Part shown: piece by piece, positions 47,528 to 58,829 of the stretch | How the letters are laid out: every line of letters starts with the position of its first letter | How positions within the stretch are numbered: the first letter of the stretch is position 1 | NCBI GenBank assembly: GCA_035772735.1 | Contig: JASDFA010000003.1 | Span: 156,315,001 to 156,379,000 of the forward strand | Length of the DNA stretch: 64,000 nucleotides | Direction of reading: 5' to 3' | Source of the DNA: Datura wrightii | Taxonomy: Eukaryota; Streptophyta; Magnoliopsida; Solanales; Solanaceae | Program-made: the position numbers and the translations under genes | The notes under the pieces: model-generated | Database searches by the model: none | Told to the model about the DNA's origin: nothing | What the model saw: the letters and a program-made list of their open reading frames with translations, nothing else

Positions 47528-48439
47528 ATTTGTGTTCGTTCGTTTGTTATATGGGTATATAAATACACGCAAGTGCACGTGGTCGAACAAGTAGTAAAGT
47601 GGCTCAAGTGAGCCAAGTATCGATCCCACAGGGACTGGGATAAGGTAACAATTAATCAAGTGTTACTATATTTTCAGTTTAACAATGAAGACAACAGTGT
47701 AACCAAGAGTTTGATATTTTTGGATTCTAATTCTTATGCTAAATCTAAAACAATTATCTAATGTGAGTCTGAACTATGAATGTGAGCATACTGAGGTCAA
47801 ATGAACATGTAAAGAAATCAATTATCAATATCATTCGGTTAGTCTTTTCCTCCGGTTGCTAGTCAAGAACTACTGCCAATGGATTAAAACTCTCGTATTT
47901 AACCCAACTTAAGAAGCATGAACCGTCCACCTACATTTCTATGATTAAACGAAAATTCATGTTCTAGCCATACAAACCCGGTTCCTAAATTGACTAATAC
48001 GACTTTCAGGTATATTTCTATCCTGAAGGTAAATCAATTCTCAATTTTCCCAAACTAAGAAAGGATCATATCCTATTAATTCACAACTTTCCAATTTCTT
48101 GCTCTCTCGAGTGAAATCGGACTTTTTAGATGTACATTAACGTAGGCCACACATTAATGCAGTAAGAACAAGAATCAATAGAACAACCATGGAAGAAAAG
48201 ATAAAAAACCAATTTAATCAACAATCACATTTCAATACAATTGTTCTTAACCTCAGCAAGAAGAGGAACTAGCCACTCATTTGTGGATTAAACATCGTTA
48301 AATGAGTGTTACATACAAGCAATTGAATTAAAGGAGAAAGAAAGAGAGAAAAACCCTGATAATTTCGTCCCCTCAACTGCCTGTAACCCACGTTCTTGCT
48401 CCACCAAGTCAGAATATTGAAAAATGAACCTAAGTGTTC

Positions 48440-48447
48440 TATTTATA
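48440..48447 (-). promoter_or_regulatory. Element B LTR TATA box (3' LTR copy)
   Basis: TATAAATA on the minus strand, about 33 bases downstream of the inverted GC word pair. The same box is at 56763-56770 in the 5' LTR. Confidence 0.75.
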
Positions 48448-48478
48448 CTAGTGGGAATTTTTCTCGGAATAACAAGCA

Positions 48479-48720
48479 ACGTGTCATGGAGTGCATCGCG
48501 GAGCACTACCTCCGTGACACGCCACCGATGCGGACCCTCACTGGAAGTTGGGGGTCCAGGTAATCAGGCTCAACGTGGCACGGCGTGCAACGCGGAGCTA
48601 GGCCACCGTGCCACGGACCCAACGCGAACCCTCACTGGAAATTGGGCAAAAATTCCCTATCCAGGCAGAATGCCTCCGCGATGGCAGCGTGACACGGCTC
48701 CATCACGGAGCCTCTTTATT
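48479..48720. promoter_or_regulatory. GC-rich inverted-word module in the element B LTR
   Basis: GTGTCATGGAG (48481-48491) pairs with CTCCGTGACAC (48510-48520). Further words follow: CAACGTGGCACGG, CCGTGCCACGG, CCTCCGCGATGGCAGCGTGACACGG (split across the block) and CACGGAGCC. It contains ACGTGTC and ACGTGGC, both ABRE cores. The word pair matches the Tekay U3 module. In the 5' LTR the equivalent words are at 56804-56814 and 56833-56843. Confidence 0.75.
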
Positions 48721-48957
48721 TTGTGCCTTCCAACGCCTTGTCCTTTGCTCACATCTGAGTCCAACCCCGATCTATTCCAACATGCATTTTAGCTTCCCAA
48801 ACTTACATTTTACCTGCAAAACAATGCTAATCATGTTGGTTAGAATAAATTCACATTTTATTACCAATCACATGAGAATGTATAAACATTGATAGATAAA
48901 CAAGGCTAAAATGACACATTTGAGTATCACTTGGGCATATAAATTTGCCCAAGATCA

Positions 48958-48992
48958 CTTACCCCACACTTAAATCCTTGTTCGTCCTCGAA
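48958..48992 (-). other. Element B polypurine tract and TTCGAGGACGAA motif
   Basis: On the minus strand TTCGAGGACGAA (48992-48981) is followed by CAAGGATTTAA and the purine-rich GTGTGGGGTAAG, which abuts the LTR. The 12-base motif is identical to the one before the Tekay polypurine tract. Confidence 0.8.
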
Positions 48993-50755
48993 CAACAATC
49001 TTACACCTCATGCAATTTACACCCAAACCTCGCTACTTTGGTTCGACAATTTAGGTTACGGTCATACCGATTATTCAATACTCATCAAGAAAACATGCAT
49101 GGTCCTATCAATGCAATGACCTTCAATACATCAAGACCTCCTAGACTTAAGAATCAACTCTCGATATTGGCAAACTCATGCAAATCAGCTGATCAAGACA
49201 TCCGACACGAAAATTAATCTTTCATCAAGCATGTGCCCTCACAACACAAGAGCATTTTTCCCTTTTTGATCATATGAACTCACAAAATTTCACGCAGGGG
49301 CATAAAAACACAATTTCGCTCTCTCTCCCAAAAGAATTCACATGCATCATGTCATGACCCATAAGCTTGCCTTTAGTGTATTACTCCACTAATATAAAGA
49401 AGTGTGATGTAGGATCACATAGGACTTTAACGGGTTGTAATATAAACTACGGAACTAGTAAATATTGGGCTAGCCAATAATATCCACTAGTATCCTTAAG
49501 CGCCTTTTCAATACATCCCATCAAACTCATGGGCATTGTTTCTTTCTTCATCCTCCCATTCTTGAAGTTTTTCTTTAGTTTGGCCCATCTTATTAAGCAC
49601 ACTTGACACAACAACAAAGATTATTCATGCACCTTCATTATAGTTTTATTTATAACAAGTGCACCTTCAACCTTTTCTTTTCTTCCATCACTCTGCTTTT
49701 CTTTTCTTTTCTTTTCACCATTCTCACTCTTTGACACTTTGGGAAAATGATTTTCTCTTCTTAAGCGCTTAAGAGTTTTGGATCAAATTTGCGGCTAATG
49801 AAAAGAAGGGATTAAGCTCGGTTTACACTTTTTGACAAAAGAAAAAATAGGCTAAAGGCTCAACGGGCTGACTAGGGTACACAATCAAGGTGGGTACAAT
49901 AATGAAAAATAGAAACTTTCGGTTAAAAACAAAGAAATGCCTATATCCTTTCCTACAATACACCTCCTTCATTTCGTTTTGTACACACACCAGGCAAGTT
50001 CTAGACACTTCACAATGGCATGGAATAACAAAACCTCACGTCACACTTACTGCACATGCTCAATTCAAGATGTATTCACAGACTCTCCAATCAGCTAATT
50101 ACAGGAATTCAAACATTAAGCCTCAATCACACTGAATCGACTCTATGGCCTAGGTATCTCAACATATTTACAAAGTTGCATGCTTTCATACGAATCCCAT
50201 TTGAATTTTAAATATCATGTACAACACGCAACCAGAATTTCGCAACCATAAAGTAACTACCAATTTTGGGATATAACCCACAAAAGAAAAACAACTGAAA
50301 AATAAATGAAAAATCTACTCCTAACGACTACATTTCCCTTAAGACGGTCGTCATCCATCCATCATAAGGAACGGTCACTAACTAGGACTTCGGTTCAATG
50401 GGACCATTCTCGGTAAAAGAACCGAAAACAAACGCTGAGAAACCCAAGAATTGAAAAAAAAAATTTTAAAAATATCGATCATTTCGATAAACAAAAATAT
50501 GTACCAAATCAGCTAGCAACATTCAACATTCAACAACACACAACAGTTTCACATATAATTACAATACAGGATAACAACTTAACACTCACAAATCACAGGG
50601 TCAGAACATTTTGTTCACAGCACAACAACAGATTAGGACATACAAAATAGCACAACCAGCACCTAACTACTCCCACCCCACACTTATCTCGAACACTGTC
50701 CCCAGTGTTCAGTAAAATTAAAATAGCACAAAAATTGATTGGTGGAACTCCCTGA
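48993..50755 (-). other. Element B 3' untranslated internal region
   Basis: About 1.8 kb between the end of ORF2 and the polypurine tract, with no coding signal on either strand. It has a CTTTT-rich tract near 49672-49720. Confidence 0.65.
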
Positions 50756-51965
50756 TCAATCAAAATACTCCACTTCTTCATCAGGTGCTGCTGCTTCGTC
50801 TCCCATGTTTGAATCACCCCCATCGTCATCGTAGGACTCCACATCGGAGTCCTCCCGACGTGTATCCTCGTCTGTGGGGACATCATCATCCGTGGGCTCT
50901 ACAAATGTTGGCCCCACTCGGCATAGAGCCCTGGCGTTTTTCCCAAAAAGGTAGTCTAGCTCAAGCTGCCATAGCTCCTCCTCTGTTGCCGGCCTCCCGC
51001 CTATCCTCAGCTGGAGCATCTGCATCCCATACATGCTAGCCATATACTGATCATCACGAGCATGTCGCTCGCCTAGTGTAAGAACAGGCCCGTGGGTGGT
51101 GTCGGGAGCCTTAGTTTTGGTGATATCTAAGGCCCGCCGCTCCATCTGCAGGATGTAGTCAAGGGCCTCTTCCTCAACATCTAGGCCCCTTAGGAATGTG
51201 GTGAGTAGTCCACCAAATCCGTATTTGTGCCCCTGATGCAACCGGGCTCTCTTCATGGCAGAAATAATCACCGTCCCCACGTTGATCTCCAACCCTTTCA
51301 TTAGGGCATACACCAGGCATACACGATCCCGGGTTACATCTGTCATATGTACCCCCGGGATTAGGCAGGAACATACGATCTTAAGCCATATCCTGGCTTC
51401 CCTGTTCATCTGTGAATAGGGCAAGTTCTTATGGTAGCCCCTCTCCTTGTGTCTGCTCCATCTAGCTGTCGATCGGGTTCCACACAAGGTGCGTTTGATG
51501 TCCGCATATGGTGGAGTGATGTTCAGCTGTTGAAGCATGTGGGCGTCTGTGTCCCGCGCCCCTATGATAGCATTGAGGTGGTGGGGCTCAAAGGTGACTA
51601 TTTGCCCTCTAATTTTGATGGTGTGACTTCTAAGAGTCGGGTTAGAATTCCCGAATCAGGTGCAAGTTGCATTCCTTGGGCTCTTCAAAGATGAAATTGA
51701 GCCCAGCTGCCTCGATCCTGTGGACAATCCTAGGGAACTCCTGTGCCAACAGTTCCCGAGCTATGTGTTCCTCGGGGAAGTACTTGCTCTCCTTGTGCTT
51801 GGCATACCACTTCTTCCCCTCTTCTGTCACCCACCTGGTTCCGTATTGGCGGCGTTGTCCACGTGGAACCGCTGGTGCTGCTGGGACTGCTGTGCCCAGT
51901 CTGATTCTCTTTCTTCCGGCGCCAGATGTCGATGCGCCTTTCCCCTTTTCTTGCCTGCTTGCCAT
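50756..51965 (-). pseudogene. Element B ORF2, plant transposon protein type, acidic tail
   Basis: The ATG at 51965 gives MASRQEKGKGASTSGAGRKRIR, a basic and low-complexity N terminus. It continues with WVTEEGKKWYAKHKESKYFPEEHI, LLAQEFPRIVHRIEAAGLNFIFEEP and LIREF, then breaks at about 51645, where the expected YANW-like codons seem to be missing and the frame shifts. The rest (51640-50756) reads PTLRSHTIKIRGQIVTFEPHHLNAIIGARD ... MNREARIWLKIVCSCLIPG ... RVCLVYALMKGLEINVGTVI. This resembles the domain called putative plant transposon protein (Transposase_32, PF20167) as I remember it; function unknown. The last ~45 residues are strongly acidic (DDDVPTDEDTRREDSDVESYDDD) and end VEYFD. The position after pol is where Athila elements carry an env-like ORF. 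One small indel is all that I see breaking it. Confidence 0.75.
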
Positions 51966-51970
51966 TTTTC

Positions 51971-52662
51971 CTATCAACCCAAACAGACAAGATTAATGTT
52001 AAGCCAATGAGCATTAGCTTCGACTAAGGTCGGGTTAAGATAGGCTACCCCACACTTAGTCTTTAGCTAAAATTACAACATTACGGCAAGATCATACCTA
52101 TTTACACAAACAACAACCAAATATACAACCATGCTTAGTGCATTTGAAGAATTCAAAAGTATGTATTCTATGTACTACTCAGACTTCGTACAGCTAACCA
52201 CAATCATTACCATCGATAACATTTCATCTTATCGCACTTAGCAAGGAGAAACAAAGAACCGAAAACAACAAGAATTTATCTACATGAACCTATACAACTC
52301 ACCCAATTCTTGCAAATTTCAATGTTCCCCTAACCCGAGAATTCGTCGGTCTTTTAGCATAATAACAACTAGCACATCGACTCCTCTCACTCAACATGTA
52401 CAACACATCATGAATTTCACTAGTTCACTATATTTTTCCACTTCAAATTCAAAAACAAGCCCTAGCTATGATTGTACCAACAAAAATTCAATTAAATTAT
52501 GCAATTAACGAGTTCAAGCGATCACAATGATCCTCCGAACATCCATCAACAACAACTCAATTGAATTTACGCTTAATTTCTACTTAGGGCAAGTTTAGCT
52601 CACATCATATGCTCAATATCGAAGAAAATCGACAAGAAATGAGATGGAATTGAGGAACATAC
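51971..52662 (-). other. Predicted leader intron of element B ORF2
   Basis: On the minus strand the donor AAAG|GTATGT is at 52662 and the acceptor TTGATAG|GAAAAATGG at 51971, five bases before the ORF2 start codon. The 692 bases between are AT-rich with no ORF, as expected of a plant intron. Prediction from splice-site consensus only. Confidence 0.45.
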
Positions 52663-52858
52663 CTTTAATTTGAAGAATTGAAGAAAACTCAATGAAATCC
52701 TTGGCCTATGCCGTGTCACATTGAAGGTGGAGGGGTTTTAGGGAGATTGGTCACGGAGTGTGTGAGAAATAAGAAAATTTGAGGGGGATTCGGGGTTTAA
52801 AAGTGGAAAAATCGCGCGGGTCACCCGGCGACCCGATGTGACCCATGGCGATATACAC

Positions 52859-53015
52859 AGCAACGTGTCACGGAGTGCATCGCGGAGCACTGCCTCCGTG
52901 ACATGGAGCTGTCGCGAGGGTGTTCTGGAATTATTTTAAAATTCTGGATTTATACCTCAACGTGTCTCAGAGGGTAACGCGGAGGCCCTCCTCCGTGACA
53001 CGGAGCTATCGCCCT
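52859..53015. promoter_or_regulatory. Internal copy of element B's U3 word module
   Basis: GTGTCACGGAG (52865-52875) and CTCCGTGACAT (52894-52904) enclose GTGCATCGCGGAGCACTGC. The whole block of about 45 bases is almost the same as that in the LTRs. A second diverged block (CAACGTGTCTCAGAGG ... CTCCGTGACACGGAG) follows at 52953-53005. It stands about 200 bases upstream of the ORF2 leader intron on the element's strand. Confidence 0.65.
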
Positions 53016-53276
53016 AGCTCACTGTTTTGCCACTTTTTCTTGATTTTCATACCTCGAATTTTCCTTTGCGATTCCTTGTATATTTTCCCTCCGTTCGACC
53101 TGAAATTCATTCTAGTACAAGAAATTGGTTAGAATTATAGGTTTCACTCAAAATAAAAATAAAAACAAAAATAAAAACTAAAAATTTTGTTGTTAATCAA
53201 GAAAATATAAGAAAATGAATAAAAATAAATAAAAAAATCTATTCACACTTTACAAAGAAAAAATTTCACGGGTTGC

Positions 53277-53294
53277 CTCCCGTGCAGCGCCTGG
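53277..53294 (-). other. Post-pol hairpin GGGAGGCAACCC
   Basis: CACGGGAGGCAACCCGTG on the minus strand forms a perfect 6-bp stem with loop AGGCAA. It follows GGTAAACCAGGCGCTG. I recall a similar GGGAGGCAACCC sequence just after the pol stop in Athila-like elements; here it comes straight after the protease. Confidence 0.6.
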
Positions 53295-54360
53295 TTTACC
53301 GTCGCGACTCAACGTCATTCAGCTCAGTTGTCCTCTAGGGTGATGGACGTTTTCTCTCGACCACCGTCCTCCCCCCAGTAGTGCTTACATCGTTCAGGTG
53401 GTTTTCCCACTAACTCTCGTGAATCCTTTATCCACGCATTATCAACTCGATCAATCACATTGATCACCGAGAGTTCTTCGTACACAGTCGGGAGCTTGGA
53501 GGCCTTGTACACATCGAACACTTCCACCTTGTTGTGTGCTCACATGGTTAGCTGCCCCGCAGCTACATCAATCAGCGCTTTCCCGGTCGCCAAGAAAGGA
53601 CATCCCAAAATAAATAGGACTTCCACGTCTGGTTCAAAATCCAGCACGACGAAATCTACCGGGAAGATCAGGGAGCCAACTTGCACCAGAACGTCCTCCA
53701 CAATGCCATCAGGTCTGGCTAAGGACCGATCCGCCAATTGCAAGATCACTGTTGTGGTCTAGGACTTCCTAGACCCAGCTTTTTGAATACCGATGACGGC
53801 ATCAAATTAATGCTCGCTCCCAAATCACATAATCCACGAGCTCGGATACTCTGCCCAATAGTAATCTGTATAGTAAATCTCCCAGGATCTTTGAGCTTTG
53901 TGGGCAGTCGGTTTTGTATCCGGGAAGTGCACTCCTCCGTAAGAGCCACCATAGCATACTCAATCAACGGACTTTTGTTTGCCACGATGTCCTTTATATA
54001 CTTGGCATACTTCGGTACTCCCTGCAAAATATCAACAAGAGGTAAGTTAATATGTACCTGTTCAGCACCTCCATGAATTTCTTGAAACACGCCTCCTCCT
54101 TGTGTTTCTTTAATCGTTGAGGGAACGGGGGTGGTGGTCTTTCTGATTCAGCTTCCTTAGTCTTCCCCCTCTCATCACTTTGCTCCCTCTCGACTTCTGT
54201 TGCTCCCGATTGTTGAGGTGGTCTTTTTGGTTCCACCTCTTTCAGTTGCAAACCACTCCTTGTGGTCACCGCATTCACCTGCTTGGGGTTGGGATCTGTG
54301 TCACTCGGAAGTCCTCCTCTAGGACTGGTATTTTGGGCTCCAGCAAATTGCCCAAATTGA
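53295..54360 (-). pseudogene. Element B aspartic protease region
   Basis: Frames on the minus strand read VNAVTTRSGLQLKE (54278 onward), then PLVDILQGVPKYAKYIKDIVANK, LTEECTSRIQNRLPTKLKDPGRFTI, and the protease site ARGLCDLGASINLMPSSVFKKLGLG (DLGA, about 53800). After a stop near 53747 come ADRSLARPDGIVEDVLVQVG, FPVDFVVLDFEPD and LGCPFLATGKALIDV. It fades out at about 53330 with no reverse transcriptase following. One frameshift near 54080 and one stop near 53747 break it. Confidence 0.85.
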
Positions 54361-54383
54361 TATTCAAGTGCCTTGGTAGCTAA

Positions 54384-55720
54384 CTAGTTGTTTTTCACCT
54401 CGGCTGCCAATTTCACATAGTCAGCCTGCAATTGAGCTTGGTTAGCTATCATCTTCTTGAACATCTCCTCAATGCTGGGTGATGGTGGTGGAGGAGGTGC
54501 ATTGTTGTTTCTAAATTGTGCTTGATAATTCTGCTGCCCTCCTTGGTTCCTTTGCACACCCTGACTCGAACTTCGCCCCTGATGGTTGTTGCTACCCCAG
54601 GAGAAATTCGGATGATTCCTCCAATTGGAATTGTAGTTGCTGCCATATTGTTGGTGGTTGTTTCTTTGTACATTTCCCACAAAGTTCAGCGAGTCCGGAT
54701 TTGCTCCACAACACTCAGCTGAGTGCTCACTGCTCCCGCACACTTCAGACCAAATCTGTTGCACTGCATTCACTGGGGCTTGAGGCTGGTTCATTGTCAT
54801 GTTACTGAAGTGGGTGTTGAGTTGATTCTGTAAGGCAGCTATCTGTGCAGCAATAGCTATAAAACCATCCACTTCTAGAACTCTTGCTGCTTTCCTTGTC
54901 CCTCCTCTTGATGAATCAGCATTCCACTCCAGATTGCCCTGCGAATACGGTTCAACAAGGTATACAGCTCCTCATAAATTTTCTCCAGCGCTTGTCCCCC
55001 AGCTACTGAGTCTAGCAATATTTTTGTATGGGGTTCCAAACCCTCTATAAAAGTGTGCACCAGCACATCATTGGATTGATGATGAGGAGGACAATCCCGC
55101 AACATGGACTTGAATCTCTCCCAAGCCTGATATAGATTCTCTCCCTCTCTCTATTTGAAACTTAGAATTTGACTTCTAAGTCTTGTTGTTTTACCGGAGG
55201 GAAAAAATCGTATCAAGAATTTCCTTGCAAGATCATCCCACGTAGAAATAGAATTAGGTGGATCTGCTTTCAACCACCTCTTGGCTTCTCCCAATAGTGA
55301 AAATGGGAACAATGTAAGCCGGACATAATCTGATGACACTCCAGCGGGGATGTAAGTGTCACTTATCTCCAAGAAATTTTGGAGATGCTGTTGTGGATCT
55401 TCATGAGGGAGACCTGTAAACTGCCCGCTAGTGTGCAGCAATTGCACCATGTTTTGTTTAAGCTCGAACCTCCCTCCTGGCTCAGGTTTGTGGATGCTAG
55501 ATGTGACATTATTAGCATGTGGGATTAGCACCTCGTGAACCAGCCGAGCTGCTACTTCTTCGGGCACTAACATTGCCCGTAGTACTGGTGGATTCTGTTG
55601 TTGCTCCATGAATGTTTGTCTGAGCAACTGCAACTTTCTTTCTAGAGCTTCTCTCCGCTGACGATGAAATAATCTTTCTGGCTCTAAATACGAGTCCACC
55701 AGCTCCTTGTCTCTTGCCAG
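54384..55720 (-). pseudogene. Element B gag (Athila-like)
   Basis: From about 55720 the frame reads LARDKELVDSYLEPERLFHRQRREALERK, FELKQNMVQLLHTSGQFTGLPHEDPQQHLQNFLEI, LFPFSLLGEAKRWLKADPPNSISTWDDLARKFLIRFFP, the Athila-type gag domain. A TAG at 55151 follows LSFK, and the domain goes on as REGENLYQAWERFKSMLRDCPPH. A frameshift near 54880 leads to a glutamine/asparagine-rich section (NAVQQIWSEVCGSSEHSAECC, HPNFSWGSNNHQ) ending at 54384. No ATG is visible at the expected start. Confidence 0.85.
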
Positions 55721-55823
55721 TGTTCAACAGAGATTAAATCTGCAAAATACAGGCTAAGACCAAGTTGTCAACACTAAGAAAATAAAAATATAGTAAATTA
55801 ACACTTAAGAAAATTTCACCAAC

Positions 55824-55850
55824 TGCCAGTCCCCGGCAACGACGCCAAAA
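55824..55850 (-). other. Element B primer-binding site (tRNA-Asp type)
   Basis: On the minus strand TTTTTGGCGTCGTTGCCGGG starts four bases after the LTR and continues GACTGGCAG. TGGCGCCGTTGCCGGGGA is the primer site known for Athila/Calypso elements, complementary to tRNA-Asp; there is one mismatch here. Confidence 0.85.
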
Positions 55851-55853
55851 ACT

Positions 55854-57280
55854 TGTTCGGTCATTTGTTATATGGGTATATAACTACACGCAAGTGCACG
55901 TGGTCGAACAAGTAGTAAAGTGGCTCAAGTGAGCCAAGTATCGATCCCACAGGGACTGGGATAAGGTAACAATTAATCAAGTGTTACTATATTTTCAGTT
56001 TAACAATGAAGACAACAGTGTAACCAAGAGTTTGATATTTTTGGATTCTAATTCTTATGCTAAATCTAAAACGATTATCTAATGTGAGTCTAAACTATGA
56101 ATGTGAGCATGCTGAGGTCAAATGAACATGTAAAGAAATCAATTATCAATATCATTCGGTTAGTCTTTTCCTCCGGTTGCTAGTCAAGAACTACTGCCAA
56201 TGGATTAAAACTCTCGTATTTAACCCAACTTAAGAAACATGAACTGTCCACCTACATTTCTGTGATTAACGAAAATTCATGTTCTATCCATACAAACCCG
56301 GTTCCTAAATTGACTAATACGACTTTCAGGTATATTTCTATCCTGAAGGTAAATCAATTCTCAATTTTCCCAAACTAAGAAAGGATCATATCCTATTAAT
56401 TCACAACTTTATAATTTCTTGCTCTCTCGAGTGAAACCGGACTTTTTAGATGTATATTAACGTAGGCCACACATTAATGCAGCAAGAACAAGAATCAATA
56501 GAACAACCATGGAAGAAAAGATGAAAAACCAATTTAATCAACAATCACATTTCAATACAATTGTTCTTAACCTCAGCAAGAAGAGGAATTTGCCACTCAT
56601 TTGTGGATTAAACATCATTAAATGAGTGTTAAACATACAAGCAATTGAATTAAAGGAGAAAGAGAGAGAGAAAAAACCCTGATAATTTCGTCCCCTCAAC
56701 TGCCTGTAACCCACGTTCTTGCTCCACCAAGTCAGAATATTGAAAAATGAACCTAAGTGTTCTATTTATACTAGTGGAAATTTTTTTCGGAATAACAAGC
56801 AACGTGTCACGGAGTGCATCGCAGAGCACTGCCTCCGTGACACGCCATCGACGCGGACCCTCACTGGAAGTTTGGGGTCCAGGTAATCAGGCTCAACGTG
56901 GCACGGCATGCAACGCGGAGCTAGGCCACCGTGCCACGGACCCAACGCGAACCCTCACTGGAAATTGGGCAAAATTTTCCTATCCAGGTAGAATGCCTCC
57001 GCGATGGCAGCGTGACACGGCTCCATCGCGGAGCCTCTTTAGTTTGTGCCTTCCAATGCCTTGTCCTTTGCTCACATCCGAGTCCAACCCCGATCTATTC
57101 CAACATGCATTTTAGCTTCCCAAACTTACATTTTACCTGCAAAACAATGCTAATCATGTTGGTTAGTATAAATTCACATTTTATTACCAATCACTTGAGA
57201 ATGTATAAACATTAATAGATAATCAAGGCTAAAATGACACATTTGAGTATCACTTGGGCATATAAATTTTCCCAAGATCA
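55854..57280 (-). repeat. Element B 5' LTR
   Basis: 1427 bases, TGTTCGGTCATTTG to CCCAAGATCA on the plus strand, followed by ATTTG. Confidence 0.95.
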
Positions 57281-57285
57281 ATTTG

Positions 57286-58020
57286 CTCGACATGTCGCCA
57301 GACCGTGACATAAATTTTTGTATAGACTTAGAACCAGGAACCCAGCCCACTTCTATTCCTCCATATCAAATGGCACCTACTGAGTTGAGAACTCAAGAAA
57401 CAGTTGCAGGAGTTGCTCAGTAACGGATTCATTAGATCGAGTGTATCGCTATGGGGTGCCCCTATTCTGTCTGTAAAAAAGAAGGATAATAGTATGTGGA
57501 TATACATCGACTACCGCCCGTTGGACAAGGTAACTATTCAAAATAAGTACCCTCTCCCTCGAATAAATGATCTATTTGACCAGTTATAGGGAGCGGCTGT
57601 ATCTTCAAATATTGATTTGAGGTCAGGATATCACTAGTTGAAAATTCAGGCCAAAGATATTCCCAAGATAGCCTTTCATACTAGGTATGGGCATTATGAG
57701 TTTTTGGTAATGTCATTCAGACTCACTAATGCTCTGGCCACATTCATGAGCCTGATGAATAGTATTTTCAAATCCTACCTGGATTCTTTTGTTATTTTGT
57801 TTATTGATGATACTTGGTGTATTCTAAGACCAAAAAAGAGCATGAAAATCATTTAAAGATTGTGTTAGGATTTCTTAAGGAGAAGCAGTTGTATGCCAAA
57901 TTCACCAAGTGTGAGTTTTGGTTGGAATCAGTCCTTTTTGGGGCATGTGGTTTTCCAAGGACGAAATTCGAGTTGATCCACAGAACGTGGAGGCGATAGG
58001 AACTGGGAAAGTCTAACTAA
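57286..58020 (+). pseudogene. Element A reverse transcriptase
   Basis: The frame picks up after element B at SPDRDINFCIDLEPGTQPTSIPPYQMAP. It goes on to GFIRSSVSLWGAPILSVKKKDNSMWIYIDYR, YPLPRINDLFDQL, a stop at about 57587, DIPKIAFHTRYGHYEFLVMSF, and the catalytic FIDD near 57802. A one-base insertion follows immediately (DDTW), and the next frame gives KQLYAKFTKCEFWLE. Several stops make it inactive. Confidence 0.88.
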
Positions 58021-58750
58021 TGTGATAGAAATTCGGAGTTTTTTTAGGCTGGCCAGTTACTACGGTCGATTAATGAAGGGATTCGCCTCCATTGCTTCGG
58101 CATTAACCAGGTTGACACAAAAGGATGTGCTCTTGCAGTGGTCATAGGAATGTGAAGCGAGCTTTTAGAAACTCAAGACTCTGCTAACCACAACACCTAT
58201 TCTGGAGTTTCCCGTGGAAGTAAAGATTTTGTTGTGTATTGCGATGTCTCACGGTCTGGATTAGGTGTTGTGTTGATATAGGAAGGACAGGTTATTGTGT
58301 ATGCCTCAAGACATCTGAAGGTGCATGAAAAGAACTACCCCGCACATGATCTAGAGTGAGCAGTGGCGGTATTTGCACTGAAAATTTGGAGGCACTATCT
58401 GTATGGAGCTCGATGTAAGGTGTTCATGGATCATCACAGCTTACAGTATGAATTCTCCCAGAAAGATCTCAATTTGAGGCATACAAGATGGATGGAGTTG
58501 CTTAAGGATTATCACATCACCATCTTGTACCACCTAGGAAAGGCCAATGTGGTGGCAAACACATTGAGCAGGAAGACGGTGAGCATGGGCAGTCTGGCTT
58601 GCTTGAAGGCTACTCAACGACCGATAGCCAGGGAAGTCTAGACCTTGGCAAACAGCTTAGTGAGATTTTCACTGACCAAAATTGGTGGAGTTTAGCCAAC
58701 CTGGAGGCTAAATCCTCGCTGTTAGAGGAAATCAAAACCAAATGATTTAT
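58021..58750 (+). pseudogene. Element A RNase H
   Basis: FFRLASYYGRLMKGFASIAS begins the connection domain, followed by RNase H blocks YASRHLKVHEKNYPAHDLE, VFMDHHSLQY, LNLRHTRWMELLKDYHITILYHLGKANVVANTLSRK. Stops and frameshifts are frequent. Confidence 0.85.
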
Positions 58751-58829
58751 AAATGAAAAGTTGGGTAAGATAAGATATAAATTCCTTGGGGAGAGGCCAA
58801 GAAAGAAATGGTAGATGATGAAGGGGTCT

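Larger units (their letters stand above)
47533..48957 (-). repeat. Element B 3' LTR
   Basis: Matches 55854-57280. A TATA box (TATAAATA on the minus strand) is at 48440-48447, and GC-rich inverted words lie at 48479-48720, upstream of it on the element's strand. Confidence 0.95.
47533..57280 (-). mobile_element. Element B: Athila-like gypsy element lacking pol
   Basis: Two LTRs of 1425 and 1427 bases (plus-strand ends TGTTCG and AAGATCA) are flanked by perfect ATTTG duplications at 47528-47532 and 57281-57285. On the minus strand it has the 5' LTR (57280-55854), a tRNA-Asp-type primer-binding site, gag, protease, no reverse transcriptase or integrase, a second ORF, a purine tract and the 3' LTR. 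The primer site and gag type are those of Athila-like elements. In the 500-650 bases that I compared the LTRs differ by about 2 percent, so it is young. Lacking pol, it must have moved with proteins from another element. Confidence 0.9.

Noticed and set aside
48424..48892. Pair of overlapping ORFs found again at 56747-57215
   Set aside because: They fall in the two LTRs of element B, over the GC word module; repetition reflects the LTRs, not a conserved protein.
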